A stretch of DNA of 64,000 nt from Desulfoglaeba alkanexedens ALDC. GTDB lineage: Bacteria > Desulfobacterota > Syntrophobacteria > Syntrophobacterales > DSM-9756. The notes beneath the pieces were generated by a model. It searched no databases, was not told where the DNA came from, and worked only from the letters and a program-made list of their open reading frames with translations. The translations under genes were made by a program, and so were the position numbers. The stretch spans positions 2,655,279-2,719,278 of the forward strand of contig NZ_CP040098.1 of NCBI RefSeq assembly GCF_005377625.1, in the 5' to 3' direction. The first letter of the stretch is position 1. Each line of letters begins with the position of its first letter. Shown here piece after piece: positions 9,206-17,087 of this stretch.

Positions 9206-10518
9206 CTCTTCCGGATGAGGTATTCCCTCTCAAGGCGGTCCTGCAGGAATACGCGGTCGTAGGAACGTAGGTTGGCGGTTTCGAACCATTCGCGGCCCAG
9301 CTCCTGGCAGGCCTTGCAGGCTTTTCGAGGCACGTGCACGGCAAAGATATGGTAGCCGCGGTCTGTGAGGGAATCCACGGAAAGGACGCCGCTGCAATCC
9401 CGGCACACGCGGATCCTTTCGCGCTGGTTTTCTAGAATGTTATCGGTATCGTAAAAGATGGTGCGCTCTCTTTCGTCGAATTTCTTGGTGTTCCGGTTTT
9501 TTTCGAGAATATCCGGACATTCTCTCCAATATTCGATGACTTTCCCCACCAAACTGTCGATATACTGTGTAGTATCCTCGGATTGGCGGATTTTTACGGG
9601 ATCGTAGTCGGGTTCCCGCACTGTGTGGTAGTCCAGCCCCGCCATCGCCAGGATGATCCCCAGGTTTACGTAGGGGAGGGCGCCTTCGATGGAGTAGCCG
9701 CCTTCCAGGACCGCGATGTCCGCGTCGAGGCGCTCGGTGAGTTGCGCGTAGCCCTGGGCGCAGAAGTTCATGTTCGTGATGGGGTCGGTGTAATGGTTGT
9801 CCTGGCCGGCCGAATTGACCACCAGTTCGGGTTGGAACTCCTTGAGGATCGGGAGCACGATGCCGTCGATCACCTGGAGGAAGCCTTCTTTCGAGGTTCT
9901 TGGCAGCAGTGGGATGTTGATGGTACTTCCGACGGCGGTGGGGCCTCCCAGTTCGTGAGGGAAGCCCGTTCCCGGATACAGGGTCCGGCCGTCCTGATGG
10001 AGTGAGATGTAGAGGGTGTCCGGATCGTGCCAGTAAATGTCCTGGGTGCCGTCGCCGTGATGACAGTCCGTGTCGACGATGGCCACCCGGTCGATCTTGT
10101 AGGCATCCCGCAGGAATTCGACCATCATCGCTTCGATGTTGATGTTGCAGAAACCCCGGGCTCCGTGAACCACCCGCATGGCGTGATGGCCCGGCGGCCG
10201 AACGAGGGCGAGGCCGCGGTCCACCTTGCGGTCCAGGACCGACATGGCGATGGTCTTGGCGCCTCCCGCGCTGATGAGGTGGGATTCCGTAACCACGCTC
10301 CATTCGTCGGGGGCGCAGAAATGGACCCGACGCAGGTCCTGCATCGTAGCCAGGTCGGGCTTGAATTCTTCGATCCCCTCGATATCGAGCACCCCTTCTT
10401 CGAACACCTGGTCCTGGGTGTAGAGGAGCCTTTCTTCCCGTTCCGGGTGCGTGGGGCTGATGGCCCAGTCGAAGGCGGGAAAGAAAACCAGGCCCAGCTT
10501 TCGCGGTGCGGTGAGCAT
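9202..10518 (-). CDS. histone deacetylase family protein with C-terminal CxxC pair
   Basis: Residues 1 to about 310 are an arginase/HDAC-fold zinc amidohydrolase: RPPGHHA, DTDCHHGDGTQ and LEGGYS are recognisable active-site segments, and SAGQDNHYTDP stands where SAGFDAHxxDP is usual. Bacterial relatives deacetylate acetoin-pathway proteins, polyamines or amidated metabolites; the substrate here is unknown. A further 120 residues end with CRDCSG and CKACQE, two CxxC pairs resembling a zinc ribbon, not part of a standard HDAC domain. The start has a good GGAGG. It lies beside the hydantoinase-family gene, suggesting linked amide-bond chemistry (inference). Confidence 0.85.
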   Translation of the reverse strand: MLTAPRKLGLVFFPAFDWAISPTHPEREERLLYTQDQVFEEGVLDIEGIEEFKPDLATMQDLRRVHFCAPDEWSVVTESHLISAGGAKTIAMSVLDRKVDRGLALVRPPGHHAMRVVHGARGFCNINIEAMMVEFLRDAYKIDRVAIVDTDCHHGDGTQDIYWHDPDTLYISLHQDGRTLYPGTGFPHELGGPTAVGSTINIPLLPRTSKEGFLQVIDGIVLPILKEFQPELVVNSAGQDNHYTDPITNMNFCAQGYAQLTERLDADIAVLEGGYSIEGALPYVNLGIILAMAGLDYHTVREPDYDPVKIRQSEDTTQYIDSLVGKVIEYWRECPDILEKNRNTKKFDERERTIFYDTDNILENQRERIRVCRDCSGVLSVDSLTDRGYHIFAVHVPRKACKACQELGREWFETANLRSYDRVFLQDRLEREYLIRKR

Positions 10519-10548
10519 GACGGCCTCCTTCGAAGCCGGCGGGAACGA

Positions 10549-12273
10549 TTACCCGGCGACTCCGGTCGTTCCGGTTCCGGCGGCGGTCAAATCCTCGTTC
10601 AGCTTTTGCGTGATGGTTCTGGAGTGACGGATGAGCCCGGGTTTCACCTGGACTTTTACCCGGAGGTTCCGGCCGGTGGTGTAAAAGCCGCGGACCATGT
10701 TGAACTGCTGCTGTTCGATGATTTCCATTTCCAGGTCGTCGGGGTCGGCGCCTTCGCGAAGCGCCTTGTCGCGCAGAAGTTCCTTCGCGAGAGCGACGGC
10801 CTTCTCCATAGTGAAGTCGCTTTTCACCGGCTGGTAAAAGTCTTCTTCCGGAGCGGTGGCGATGCCGCGTTCGGTGTCGGCGAAGAGCGTGAGTTCGCAG
10901 GTGGTGCGAGCGATGGCGGCGCCTACGGCGTTGGCCACTTCCCAGCGGGGGACCGTGCGGACCTTGTAGTCCGAAAGTTCCCTCAACCGGGACGCCACGA
11001 AAGGTGCGGGGCCTCCCAGTACGAGGATGGACTTGGGGTTCACTTTGTAGCCTTCCAGGAGCTCGTGAACCGTGTAGACGGGTTTGCCGTTGATTTCTTG
11101 AATCATCTGGTGGGCGGCCTGCAAGATCCGGTGGCAGGCGGTGTCGAAGACAAGCTGGGCCGTTTCTTCCAACGATTTTCCGAGAGCCGCGGCGATGGGT
11201 TCCAGACCGCGGCGCGCGGCGTCGACATCTCCACGGTCGTCCTTTGCGAGTACGAACAAGGCGTCGGTAGGCGTGGGCACCGACCCTCCGTAGGCCATGG
11301 CCCGGCCCATGCGTTCCGGACCCACTCGAAGTCCTCCGCCTGCCACCGAAACGGCGCTGTCGCCGCCCATGCCGATGGATACCGTCTTCAGGGAACGGAT
11401 GAGGGTCCGATACCGGGCTACTTCGATGCCGACGGGGTCCAGCAGCGGGGCGTCGCGAATCAGGACCGCCATGTCCGTGGTCGTGCCTCCCACATCGAGC
11501 ACCAGCGTCTCTTCGGCGTCCTGCACGAACGGAAGCGATCCCATGACACTGGCCGCCGGACCCGAAAGGATGCTTTGCCCCGGGTACTGCAGCGATGCGT
11601 CCATATTCATGGTGCCTCCGTCGGCCTTGAGCACGTGGATCGGGATGGCGAGGCCGTCGGTGCTAAGCGATTGGCGCACGGCGTTGAAAAAGCGTTTGTG
11701 GATGGGATATACCGCCGCGTTGAGATACGCCGTGGCGATGCGGCGCGGAAAATTGAGGTTTCCCGAAATGCGGTGACCCAGCACGACGAACTCGAAGTCG
11801 TCCCCGAGGGTTTCCTGGATCTGCAGTTCATGCTTGGGGTTCCTCACCGAAAACTTGGAAACCACCGCCACGTAACGGACACCCTGCTTCTTGAGGCGCG
11901 ATGTGATGGATTCGATTTCGGAAACATTGATGGGCTGAATCTCACGTCCCCTGTGGTCGATGGAACCCGAAATCACGTGGTAATGGTCCCCGATGCGAAA
12001 CGCCTCCGGGTCGATTCCCGGTCCGCTCGATACGATCACACCCACCGGGACGAGTTTTCCTTCCACGATGGCGTTGGTGGTGAGTGTGGTGCTCAGGACG
12101 ATTCGATCGAGTTCCTTGGGATGGATCCCGGCCTTCACCTCCTGGAGGCCCGTCCAGACGGTATCCAGCAGGTTCGCGGGGTTGGTCGGAACCTTGACCT
12201 GCCGCAGAACGCCTTCCTCACCCAGGAGCACCACATCGGTATGAGTGCCGCCCACGTCCAGTCCTATGATCAT
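10549..12273 (-). CDS. hydantoinase/oxoprolinase family protein (HyuA-like)
   Basis: 574 residues with the actin-like ATPase fold of hydantoinase A/oxoprolinase: phosphate loop GLDVGGTHTDVVL at the start, SGPAASVMGS and VLDVGGTTTDMAVL in the middle, and a GGPAPFVASRL adenosine motif. Such proteins couple ATP hydrolysis to opening cyclic amides (hydantoin, 5-oxoproline) or carboxylating ketones, generally with a HyuB partner. No hyuB is visible, so the reaction remains unassigned. The deacetylase-like gene follows 30 bases downstream and is probably co-transcribed. Confidence 0.85.
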   Translation of the reverse strand: MIIGLDVGGTHTDVVLLGEEGVLRQVKVPTNPANLLDTVWTGLQEVKAGIHPKELDRIVLSTTLTTNAIVEGKLVPVGVIVSSGPGIDPEAFRIGDHYHVISGSIDHRGREIQPINVSEIESITSRLKKQGVRYVAVVSKFSVRNPKHELQIQETLGDDFEFVVLGHRISGNLNFPRRIATAYLNAAVYPIHKRFFNAVRQSLSTDGLAIPIHVLKADGGTMNMDASLQYPGQSILSGPAASVMGSLPFVQDAEETLVLDVGGTTTDMAVLIRDAPLLDPVGIEVARYRTLIRSLKTVSIGMGGDSAVSVAGGGLRVGPERMGRAMAYGGSVPTPTDALFVLAKDDRGDVDAARRGLEPIAAALGKSLEETAQLVFDTACHRILQAAHQMIQEINGKPVYTVHELLEGYKVNPKSILVLGGPAPFVASRLRELSDYKVRTVPRWEVANAVGAAIARTTCELTLFADTERGIATAPEEDFYQPVKSDFTMEKAVALAKELLRDKALREGADPDDLEMEIIEQQQFNMVRGFYTTGRNLRVKVQVKPGLIRHSRTITQKLNEDLTAAGTGTTGVAG

Positions 12274-12555
12274 CGCCTTCCTCGAAGTTTACGGTCTGTA
12301 GGAGCGTTCGCATGAAACCGCCCGGTCAAGATCGTGTGGGAAGGAAATCTGCGAAAAAAACTTCCAGTCGGCAAATCTCCACCCTTTGTTCAGGTTGCAA
12401 ATGATGCTAACGAAAAGCAAGCATAGTGTCAATCTGCGTCTGGACAGGCTCTAGACGGTAGTGAAGGTTTGAAGGCAGCGGCAACGATTTCTTTACAACA
12501 AACACCAAAGCCGCTAGATTGCGTACCGCTCCCTCGGAGACCGAAAACCGCGCAT
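12274..12555. other. intergenic stretch without recognised feature
   Basis: Upstream of the hydantoinase-family gene. I see no convincing ORF or RNA gene; any promoter for the leftward pair would be in here, but no clear -35/-10 pair stands out. Confidence 0.4.
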
Positions 12556-12769
12556 TTAGAGCTTGTCCAAAAACAAGCTCATGAAAGTCGGGCCTGCACT
12601 TCCTTGTTCCTGTAGGAGCGGCCTTGGCCGCGATGCGGATCGCCGGCAAGCCGGTTCCCACAAGGCATGAGGCGCTGGCAAGTAGGGGCGCAGCGCCGCT
12701 GCGCCCCTACGCTAAAAAACGGACACTCAACCCCAAGAAAGGTGAAGGGTATTCTCAGACAGCGCCTTA
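12556..12769 (+). repeat. MITE-like dispersed repeat, copy A
   Basis: A 214-base element closely resembling the reverse complement of 25401-25610. Its ends are imperfect inverted repeats (TTAGAGCTTGTCC on the left; the right end read in reverse starts TAAGGCGCTGTC). It carries internal palindromes, including GCGGCCTTGGCCGC and TAGGGGCGCAGCG/CGCTGCGCCCCTA. No coding capacity. A shorter piece of its left end recurs at 13958-14008. Confidence 0.7.
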
Positions 12770-12791
12770 TGCAGAAAAGGCCGGTAAACGG

Positions 12792-13502
12792 ATGATACCC
12801 CTTCGTGACGTCAATCATTCAAATCGTGTGCCCGTAGTGACATATGCGATCATCGCCTGCTGCGTGGTGGCCTTTCTTTACGAACTGGCCCTGGGGCGTG
12901 AGATCGAGCGGTTTTTTCATCTGTACGGCCTGGTGCCGATTCGGTATACCGAACCGAAAATCGCTGCTCATTTTTCGTTTTTCGAGCAGGTGCTGCCCTT
13001 TTTCACGTCCATGTTTCTGCACGGCGGATGGCTGCACCTCATCGGCAATATGTGGACGCTCTACATCTTCGGCGACAACGTGGAAAGCGCTCTGGGAAGA
13101 GGCCGATACTTCGCTTTCTATGTTCTTTGCGGGCTGGCGGCCGCGTTGATCCACCTGGTGACCAACCTGGATTCGCGCATTCCGACCATCGGAGCCAGCG
13201 GGGCCATCGCCGGCGTGATGGGCGCCTACTTCGTCCTTTACCCCCATGCCCGGATTCTCGCCTTGGTACCCATCTTTTTTTTCCTACAACTGGTGGAAGT
13301 GCCGGCTTATGTCTTTCTCGGGTTCTGGTTTCTCATCCAGTTTTTCAGCGGCACCTTATCGGTATTGGGCGGCCAGGTCCAGGCGGGCGGCATCGCCTGG
13401 TGGGCGCACATCGGGGGGTTCGGCGCCGGTGTGCTGTTGCTGCGGGTGTTCAAGGTGAGGCGGACCGCTCGAACCATCCGTCCCGTGAGGCGCTGGCGAT
13501 AG
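12792..13502 (+). CDS. rhomboid family intramembrane serine protease
   Basis: A 236-residue protein with six or so membrane segments that cleaves transmembrane substrates. The catalytic serine is S136 in GASGAIAG and the histidine is H206 in AHIGGFGAG; the L1 loop motif LHGGWLHLIGNM (about 76-87) is also typical. The start at MIPLRDVN matches the family; the frame extends upstream only through repeat copy A. The C-terminus is short and basic. Gene stands alone on the plus strand. Confidence 0.92.
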   Translation: MIPLRDVNHSNRVPVVTYAIIACCVVAFLYELALGREIERFFHLYGLVPIRYTEPKIAAHFSFFEQVLPFFTSMFLHGGWLHLIGNMWTLYIFGDNVESALGRGRYFAFYVLCGLAAALIHLVTNLDSRIPTIGASGAIAGVMGAYFVLYPHARILALVPIFFFLQLVEVPAYVFLGFWFLIQFFSGTLSVLGGQVQAGGIAWWAHIGGFGAGVLLLRVFKVRRTARTIRPVRRWR

Positions 13503-13543
13503 AAGGTTTCAAGGTTTCTCGATGACGGGTATTAGGGCCCTGG

Positions 13544-13568
13544 GCGCAGGGCTTCTGGATCCCTGCGC
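13544..13568 (+). terminator. hairpin downstream of the rhomboid gene
   Basis: Eight-base perfect stem GCGCAGGG/CCCTGCGC with a nine-base loop, 42 bases after the rhomboid stop. No T-run follows, so it may be a dispersed palindrome or an RNA-stabilising hairpin and not a factor-independent terminator. Confidence 0.35.
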
Positions 13569-13648
13569 CTGGTTCCGGCCGATTTTAGAAATGACGGGCA
13601 TTTTGAATTTTGGGAAGGGTTCCTCGTGAGCCTGGGAGGCCGCAAGCC

Positions 13649-13957
13649 GTGTCCGCGATGGCCTGCCTCAAGCCGACGCCTTCGGGAACCGTGCTCACGG
13701 TGACGATGCAGCCGCGGGCCGCCCGCACCGAACTGGTGGGACTCCAGGGCGAAGGTCTCAAGATCCGTGTCACTGCTCCACCCGTGGAAGGCGCGGCGAA
13801 TCGGGAATTAGCCGGGTTTCTCGCCGGGCTGTTTCACGTGGCCAAGGGGAGCGTCACCGTCGTGCAGGGCGAAAGATCGCGCCGGAAGGCGGTCCTTCTG
13901 GCCGGAGTGGACCTGGAAACCGCGGAACGCAGGCTGAGAGAACTGGGCGTCGGGTAA
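13649..13957 (+). CDS. YggU/DUF167 family protein
   Basis: About 102 residues from a GTG start with GGGAGG eight to nine bases before it; a TTG start at 13610 would be longer but lacks support. The DUF167 core is clear: QPRAARTELVG, LKIRVTAPPVEGAANREL, and KGSVTVVQGERSRRKAVLL. The family is widespread, cytoplasmic, and without a firmly known function. Confidence 0.85.
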   Translation: MSAMACLKPTPSGTVLTVTMQPRAARTELVGLQGEGLKIRVTAPPVEGAANRELAGFLAGLFHVAKGSVTVVQGERSRRKAVLLAGVDLETAERRLRELGVG

Positions 13958-14008
13958 ACAGCTTGTCCCAAAACAAGCTCATGAAAGTCGGGCCCTGAGT
14001 TTCCTTAA
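13958..14008 (+). repeat. partial copy of the MITE-like repeat (copy C)
   Basis: Begins directly after the YggU stop and repeats the first about 50 bases of copy A (AGCTTGTCC, AACAAGCTCATGAAAGTCGG). It contains an AGCTTGT/ACAAGCT palindrome that could act as a weak hairpin between the YggU and acyl-CoA dehydrogenase genes. Confidence 0.6.
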
Positions 14009-14051
14009 GACGGGCCGCGGATTCTATGGATATCAATAGAAGGAGGGGATC

Positions 14052-15200
14052 ATGGATTTCGAACTGACCGAAGAACAAAGGATCATTCGGGATACGGCCG
14101 TCAAGTTCGCAAAGAACGAACTGGAACCCGTCGCAGCGGAACTGGACCGCACAAAAAACCGTGACATCCTGAAGAAAAACCTGAAAAAGCTTGCGGAACT
14201 GGGCTTCATGGGTTTGAACGTGGATCCGGCCTACGGCGGGACCGGAGCGGGCGTGGTGGCTTTTTCGCTGGCCATGACGGAACTCGGGCGGGCCTGCGCA
14301 TCTACTACGGTGACCATTTCGGTGACCAACATGGTGGCCGAAGTGATCCAGGCGGTGGGGACCGAGGCGCAAAAGAAGAAATACATTCCGCCCCTTTGCA
14401 GTGGTGAATTCGCCGCGGGGAGCTTCGGGCTTTCCGAAGCGGGAGCCGGTTCGGACCCTGCCGCCATCCGCACCAGCGCGGTGAAAGACGGCGCTGACTG
14501 GGTGCTGAACGGCAGCAAGACGTGGATTTCCAGTGCCGAATACGCCGGAGTGTTCGTGGTGTGGGCCGTGACCGACAGGGACGCCCCCAAGGGAAAGGGC
14601 ATCACCTGTTTCCTGGTGGAACCGGGAACCCCCGGCTTCACCATCGGAAAGGATGAAAAGAAGCTGGGTCAGCACGGATCGTCCACCAACGAACTTCTCT
14701 TTGAAGACTGCCGGGTTCCGGAAGAAAACGTGCTGGGTAAGCTGAACGACGGCTTCCGGATCGCCGTCTCTGAACTGGCCGGGGGGCGGATCGGCGTCGG
14801 ATCCATGGCGCTCGGCATCGGTTTGGCGGCCATGGATTTCGCCACCCGTTACGCCAAGGAACGCATCCAGTTCGATGTGCCCATCGTCAAGCACCAGGCT
14901 ATCCAGTGGATGATCGCCGACAATTACACGAGGCTGGAAGCCGCGCGGCTGCTGCTGCTTCGAGCGGGCTTTCTCAAGGAACAGAAGAAACCCTACTCGA
15001 AGGAAGCGTCCATGGGGAAGGTCTACGCGACGGAAGCGGCCAACAAGGCCTGTTACGACGCTATCCAGATTCTCGGCGGTTACGGCTACACCCAGGATTT
15101 TCCGGTCGAACGCCACTACCGGGATGTGCGGGTGACGAGCATCTACGAAGGAACCAGCGAAATCCAGCGGATCATCATCGCGCGGGAGCTCCTGAAATAA
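14052..15200 (+). CDS. acyl-CoA dehydrogenase
   Basis: 382-residue FAD flavoenzyme catalysing alpha,beta-dehydrogenation of an acyl-CoA, electrons passing to ETF. All family segments are present: N-terminal helical domain, FGLSEAGAGSDPA for FAD and substrate, W-I-S at KTWISSAEYAG, and the catalytic glutamate in SIYEGTSEIQR at the C-terminus. AAGGAGG precedes the ATG. It resembles the short-chain/butyryl-CoA type; chain length is not predictable. It stands alone, with no etf genes adjacent. Confidence 0.95.
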   Translation: MDFELTEEQRIIRDTAVKFAKNELEPVAAELDRTKNRDILKKNLKKLAELGFMGLNVDPAYGGTGAGVVAFSLAMTELGRACASTTVTISVTNMVAEVIQAVGTEAQKKKYIPPLCSGEFAAGSFGLSEAGAGSDPAAIRTSAVKDGADWVLNGSKTWISSAEYAGVFVVWAVTDRDAPKGKGITCFLVEPGTPGFTIGKDEKKLGQHGSSTNELLFEDCRVPEENVLGKLNDGFRIAVSELAGGRIGVGSMALGIGLAAMDFATRYAKERIQFDVPIVKHQAIQWMIADNYTRLEAARLLLLRAGFLKEQKKPYSKEASMGKVYATEAANKACYDAIQILGGYGYTQDFPVERHYRDVRVTSIYEGTSEIQRIIIARELLK

Positions 15201-15306
15201 CCCTTCAGGCTGCCCGATGCCGTGGGAAAACCTTCGGAGCGGGTAGACTCAGCGGGTTTCCCGGTCCGAGTTTTTTTACCGTGCAAATACACCCCCCTCA
15301 CCCCAA

Positions 15307-15337
15307 CCCTCTCCCATCAAGGGAGAGGGGGATTTTT
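15307..15337 (+). terminator. likely terminator after acyl-CoA dehydrogenase
   Basis: Nine-base stem CCCTCTCCC/GGGAGAGGG with a five-base loop, followed by ATTTTT. The sequence is also a common dispersed palindrome in high-GC proteobacteria, so repeat and terminator are both possible readings. Confidence 0.5.
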
Positions 15338-15352
15338 CCCCTCGTTTGACCT

Positions 15353-15436
15353 CGTTCCCAAGCTCTGGCTTGGGAACGGCCTCACCGAAGCTGGAGCTTC
15401 TGCACAGTTGTGTTCCCAAGCTGGAGCTTGGGAACA
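15353..15436. repeat. two related palindromes
   Basis: CGTTCCCAAGC/GCTTGGGAACG at 15353-15378 and TGTTCCCAAGCT/AGCTTGGGAACA at 15411-15436. The two hairpins share the TTCCCAAGC arm and look like REP-type units between the acyl-CoA dehydrogenase and the convergent nitroreductase gene. Confidence 0.6.
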
Positions 15437-15479
15437 AGAAGCAAAAGATCTGCACCCGTTTCCACTTTAGTCAGCGCTA

Positions 15480-16022
15480 CTAAAACTTTTCCCGGTGAGT
15501 GAACTCGCTGACCTCACGGCGCTTGGGCGCCGAAGGAACCTTGGACGGGTAGCCGAGGGGCACGAGCACCACCAGTTCATAGCCATGGGGAACCCCCAGG
15601 ACTTGCGCGGCCTTGTCATGGTCCAAAAGACCGACGATCACCGTTGCCAGGCCGGCATCGTGGGCGGCAAGGCAAAGATTCTGGGTGGCGATCCCCAGGT
15701 CGAAAAGGAACCAGTCTCCAAACTTGGTGGTGACTTCGTTCTTATAGTAACCGGAACTCTGAAGCTTGCCGCACATGGCGAGAACCACAGGGGCGTTCAC
15801 GATGGCCTTGGCGGCGGGATTGCCTTTCGCCAGAGTGGCCTGTAGTCTCTCTTTAACCGCCGGGTCGCGCACCACGACCACTTCCCAGCACTGGGTGTTG
15901 GCCCAGGAAGGCGCCCATTTCACCGCCTCCAGCACCTGGTTCAGAAGTTCTTCCGGGACGTCCTTGTCTTCATAATTCCGGACACTTCGTCTCTCCTGGA
16001 TCGCCTTCATCACTTCCGCCAT
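15480..16022 (-). CDS. nitroreductase family flavoprotein
   Basis: 180 residues from the ATG preceded by GGAGGTG six bases upstream; the in-frame extension to 16178 has no ribosome site. The FMN-binding N-terminal signature is IQERRSVRNYEDKDVP, followed by EAVKWAPSWANTQCWE and, near the C-terminus, LVPLGYPSK. Members use NAD(P)H to reduce nitro groups, quinones or other electrophiles. Substrate unknown. Convergent with the acyl-CoA dehydrogenase. Confidence 0.9.
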   Translation of the reverse strand: MAEVMKAIQERRSVRNYEDKDVPEELLNQVLEAVKWAPSWANTQCWEVVVVRDPAVKERLQATLAKGNPAAKAIVNAPVVLAMCGKLQSSGYYKNEVTTKFGDWFLFDLGIATQNLCLAAHDAGLATVIVGLLDHDKAAQVLGVPHGYELVVLVPLGYPSKVPSAPKRREVSEFTHREKF

Positions 16023-16263
16023 AGTGCACCTCCATGGGTTGACCGGTTGACGTATGGAAACAAGTCGAAAGCATTCGTTCGCAAGAAAAAGCCATCGGGG
16101 TCCCCGCTGTACGGTTCCGCGGATTCGCGATGCCATGACGATATTTTGTATCTTTTCACAATTAGGGGGAACACTCAAGCCCGGAGCTCGGCCTGCGGAG
16201 GAAGGCGAGGAGTCGCGGTTCGGCGGCCGAACAATTCCCGTTCGCCGATCTTTCCCGCCACGT

Positions 16264-17076
16264 TCAACGCCGGCCGTTCCGGCTGGAAAAAGGGGCGGTA
16301 CGAAATACCTCCGCCGGCAGGCTGAAGGCCAGTTCTTCGAAACTCCAGGGGACCCGGGGCGTGGAAATCGGGCATGGCCAGGGCCAGCCTTCCGGAACCG
16401 GGCTTTCGAGGACGATGGTTTCTTCGCGCGTGGGATGGGTCAGCACAAGCTTCCAGGCGAGAAGCGCCACCTGGCCGTCGGGCAGCGGGGCGGGAGCCCC
16501 GTAGCGGAGATCGCCGGCGAGCGGGAAGCCCCTGCTTGAAAACTGCACCCGTATCTGGTGCTTTCGACCGGTCTCCAATCGGACTGACAGGAGACAGCGC
16601 GTGCCGGATACCGCGAGCCGCCTGTAGGAAAGCCGTGCATGGCGGCTTCTCTCGGCGGGTGCCGGGAGGATTCGGCTGGATCGTTCTCTCCCCGGGACCA
16701 TGTGGTTGTGCAGAACGCCGGCTTCATCGGGCACGACGCCTTCCACCACCGCGAGGTACTCCTTGGTGACGGTTCCGCTTCGGAACTGCTCGGAAAGGCG
16801 CGCGGCGGCCTTGGATGTTCTGGCGAAGAGGACCACGCCGGCCACCGGGCGGTCGATCCGGTGGACCAGGCCCAGGAAGACGTTCCCGGGCTTTCGGTAC
16901 CGTTGCTTCAGCCAGGCCTTCGCCAGGTCGAGAAGGGAGGGGTCCCGGGTGCGGTCGCCTTGAACCAGGAGCCCGGCCGGCTTATAAAGGCCGAGCAGGT
17001 GGTTGTCTTCGTAGAGGACCGGCCACCGAGGATCGAAAAAATGATGGGTCGGATGTTCCGTTTTCATTACCGACAT
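16264..17076 (-). CDS. RluA family pseudouridine synthase
   Basis: A 270-residue RNA-modifying enzyme that isomerises uridine. The catalytic aspartate is in LVHRIDRPVAGVVLFA; YKPAGLLVQGD and the C-terminal TGRKHQIRVQ are further family motifs. There is no N-terminal S4 domain, as in the shorter TruC/RluA-like members, so the exact target (rRNA or tRNA) cannot be assigned. Divergent from the RsmG fusion gene, starting 11 bases away. Confidence 0.92.
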   Translation of the reverse strand: MSVMKTEHPTHHFFDPRWPVLYEDNHLLGLYKPAGLLVQGDRTRDPSLLDLAKAWLKQRYRKPGNVFLGLVHRIDRPVAGVVLFARTSKAAARLSEQFRSGTVTKEYLAVVEGVVPDEAGVLHNHMVPGRERSSRILPAPAERSRHARLSYRRLAVSGTRCLLSVRLETGRKHQIRVQFSSRGFPLAGDLRYGAPAPLPDGQVALLAWKLVLTHPTREETIVLESPVPEGWPWPCPISTPRVPWSFEELAFSLPAEVFRTAPFSSRNGRR

Positions 17077-17087
17077 CGAGGGAATTC

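Noticed and set aside
10027-12315. 762-codon open frame on the plus strand
   Set aside because: It is antisense to the deacetylase- and hydantoinase-family genes; high GC at third codon positions commonly leaves such long empty frames, and the translation has no recognisable motif.
15480-16178. Nitroreductase with a 52-residue N-terminal extension
   Set aside because: The extension has no ribosome binding site and no homologous features; the internal ATG with GGAGGTG fits the family's normal start.
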